This document shows positions 5,281-6,268 of a stretch of DNA of 6,268 nucleotides, one piece after another. How positions within the stretch are numbered: the first letter of the stretch is position 1; every line of letters starts with the position of its first letter. This DNA is from Parvularcula sp. (GTDB taxonomy: Bacteria; Pseudomonadota; Alphaproteobacteria; Caulobacterales; Parvularculaceae): contig DNZB01000031.1 in assembly GCA_003506635.1 (NCBI GenBank), forward strand, positions 669 through 6,936, written 5' to 3'. The position numbers were made by a program, and so were the translations under genes. The notes below the pieces were generated by a model. That model was not told where the DNA came from, did not search any database, and saw only the letters and a program-made list of their open reading frames with translations.

Positions 5281-6268
5281 ACCCGAATTCCGACGCCGCG
5301 CGCGACATCGCCTATCATGTCCACGCGCAAACCAATCTCGACGCGCATCTGAAAGAGGGGCCCTTCATCGTCGTCAAAGGCGACGGCGCGAGCGTCATCG
5401 ACGACGCCGGCAATCGCTATATCGACGCGATGGCGGGTCTTTGGTCCGCCGCGCTCGGCTTTTCCGAAAAGCGCCTCGCCGACGCGGCCTATCGCCAGAT
5501 GGTCGAACTTCCCTATTGCTCGACCTTTGCGCACCGGACGAGCCCGGCGCTGATCGAACTTTCAGAACGTCTGATCGCAATCGCCCCGGCGGGGCTGACC
5601 CGCGCGCTATACGCAAATTCAGGGTCGGAGGCGATCGACACCGCGCTAAAGCTCGTCTGGTATTTCTGGAACGCGAACGGCAAGCCGGAAAAGAAAAAGG
5701 TCATCGCGCGCGAAAAGGCCTATCACGGTTCGACCATCGCCTCGGCGAGCCTTACCGGGCTGCCGCGCATGCACGCCGATTTCGACCTGCCGATCGCCCG
5801 CATCCTGCGCGCGCCGTGTCCGCATTACTGGAAGGGCGCGCAGGAAGGCGAAAGCGAAGACGCTTTCGCGGCGCGCATGGCGGCCGAGACCGAAGCGATC
5901 ATCGTGAGGGAAGGGCCGGGCACCGTCGGCGCCTTTTTCGCGGAGCCCTTGCAAGGCGCCGGCGGCGTCATTCCGCCGCCCGTCGGCTATTTCGAGCGCA
6001 TCGCGGCGATCTGCCGGAAATACGACCTGCTGCTGATCGCCGACGAGGTGATCTGCGGGTTCGGGCGCACCGGAAACATGTGGGGGTCGGAAACCTACGG
6101 CCTGAAGCCCGACATGCTGACCTGCGCCAAGGCCCTTACCGCGTCCTACATTCCCATGGCAGCCCTCCTCGTCAACGAGCGCGTCTTCGCCGCGATGGTC
6201 GAGGAGAGCCGGAAGATCACGCTCTTCGGCCACGGCTTCACCTATTCAGGGCACCCCGTCGCCGCCGC
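5277..6268 (+). CDS. Class III PLP-dependent aminotransferase (omega-transaminase-like), 3' end cut
   Basis: The first 330 residues of a fold-type I, class III aminotransferase; the family usually has about 450-460, so roughly the last quarter is outside the window. Visible elements: D-A-M-A-G-L-W-S (50-57), the PLP-phosphate loop A-N-S-G-S-E-A-I-D-T-A (113-123), the ring-stacking Y-H-G-S-T (149-153), A-E-P-L-Q-G-A-G-G-V (222-231), A-D-E-V-I-C-G-F-G-R-T-G (255-266) with Asp256 contacting the pyridine nitrogen, the presumed Schiff-base Lys285 in C-A-K-A-L-T-A-S-Y, and G-H-G-F-T-Y-S-G-H-P (318-327). The sequence is closest in style to beta-alanine/putrescine:pyruvate transaminases (compare SpuC), which move an amino group from an omega-amino acid or diamine to pyruvate. 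The start overlaps the ATPase stop by four bases (ATGA). This is not the DegT/WecE type that aminates nucleotide sugars, so its role in a glycan operon is unclear; it may simply share transcription. Confidence 0.9.
   Translation, partial: MNPNSDAARDIAYHVHAQTNLDAHLKEGPFIVVKGDGASVIDDAGNRYIDAMAGLWSAALGFSEKRLADAAYRQMVELPYCSTFAHRTSPALIELSERLIAIAPAGLTRALYANSGSEAIDTALKLVWYFWNANGKPEKKKVIAREKAYHGSTIASASLTGLPRMHADFDLPIARILRAPCPHYWKGAQEGESEDAFAARMAAETEAIIVREGPGTVGAFFAEPLQGAGGVIPPPVGYFERIAAICRKYDLLLIADEVICGFGRTGNMWGSETYGLKPDMLTCAKALTASYIPMAALLVNERVFAAMVEESRKITLFGHGFTYSGHPVAA

Noticed and set aside
5646..6233. Minus-strand open frame of 195 codons opposite the aminotransferase.
   Set aside because: The plus strand encodes an unmistakable class III aminotransferase across the same bases, so this is a shadow.

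Overview
The window looks like a GC-rich alphaproteobacterial chromosome, perhaps Hyphomicrobiales. This rests on strong G/C bias at third codon positions, GTG starts and the style of the encoded proteins; no marker gene fixes the genus. It holds seven protein genes, two of them cut by the window ends. I see no rRNA, tRNA, insertion sequence or CRISPR array. I see no clear undescribed system, only an accessory cell-surface polysaccharide locus with some odd details.

The layout is two divergent transcription units facing away from a short intergenic region at about 3433-3601. To the left (minus strand) run a low-GC SAM-dependent methyltransferase (2539-3432), a second SAM-dependent methyltransferase (1770-2528) and a family 2 glycosyltransferase of the rhamnosyltransferase type (754-1749). 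These three lie only 10 and 20 bases apart and probably form one operon. After a 223-base gap comes the N-terminal part of an FG-GAP (integrin-alpha-like beta-propeller) protein that leaves the window at position 1.

To the right (plus strand) run a polysaccharide ABC exporter permease of the Wzm/KpsM type (3602-4480), its ATPase of the Wzt/KpsT type (4489-5280) and a class III PLP aminotransferase that starts inside the ATPase stop codon and runs off the right end. The spacing, 8 bases and then a 4-base overlap, indicates one operon with coupled translation.

Inferred joint role: the glycosyltransferase and methyltransferases build or decorate a lipid-linked glycan such as an O-antigen or capsule-like polymer. 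The Wzm/Wzt pair exports it across the inner membrane. The ATPase has only the nucleotide-binding domain and lacks the C-terminal glycan-recognition domain of classical O-antigen Wzt, so export probably does not depend on recognition of a modified chain end by that domain. The class III aminotransferase resembles omega-amino-acid/polyamine transaminases rather than sugar aminotransferases, so its link to the glycan is uncertain. The FG-GAP protein is probably a separate cell-surface or secreted protein.
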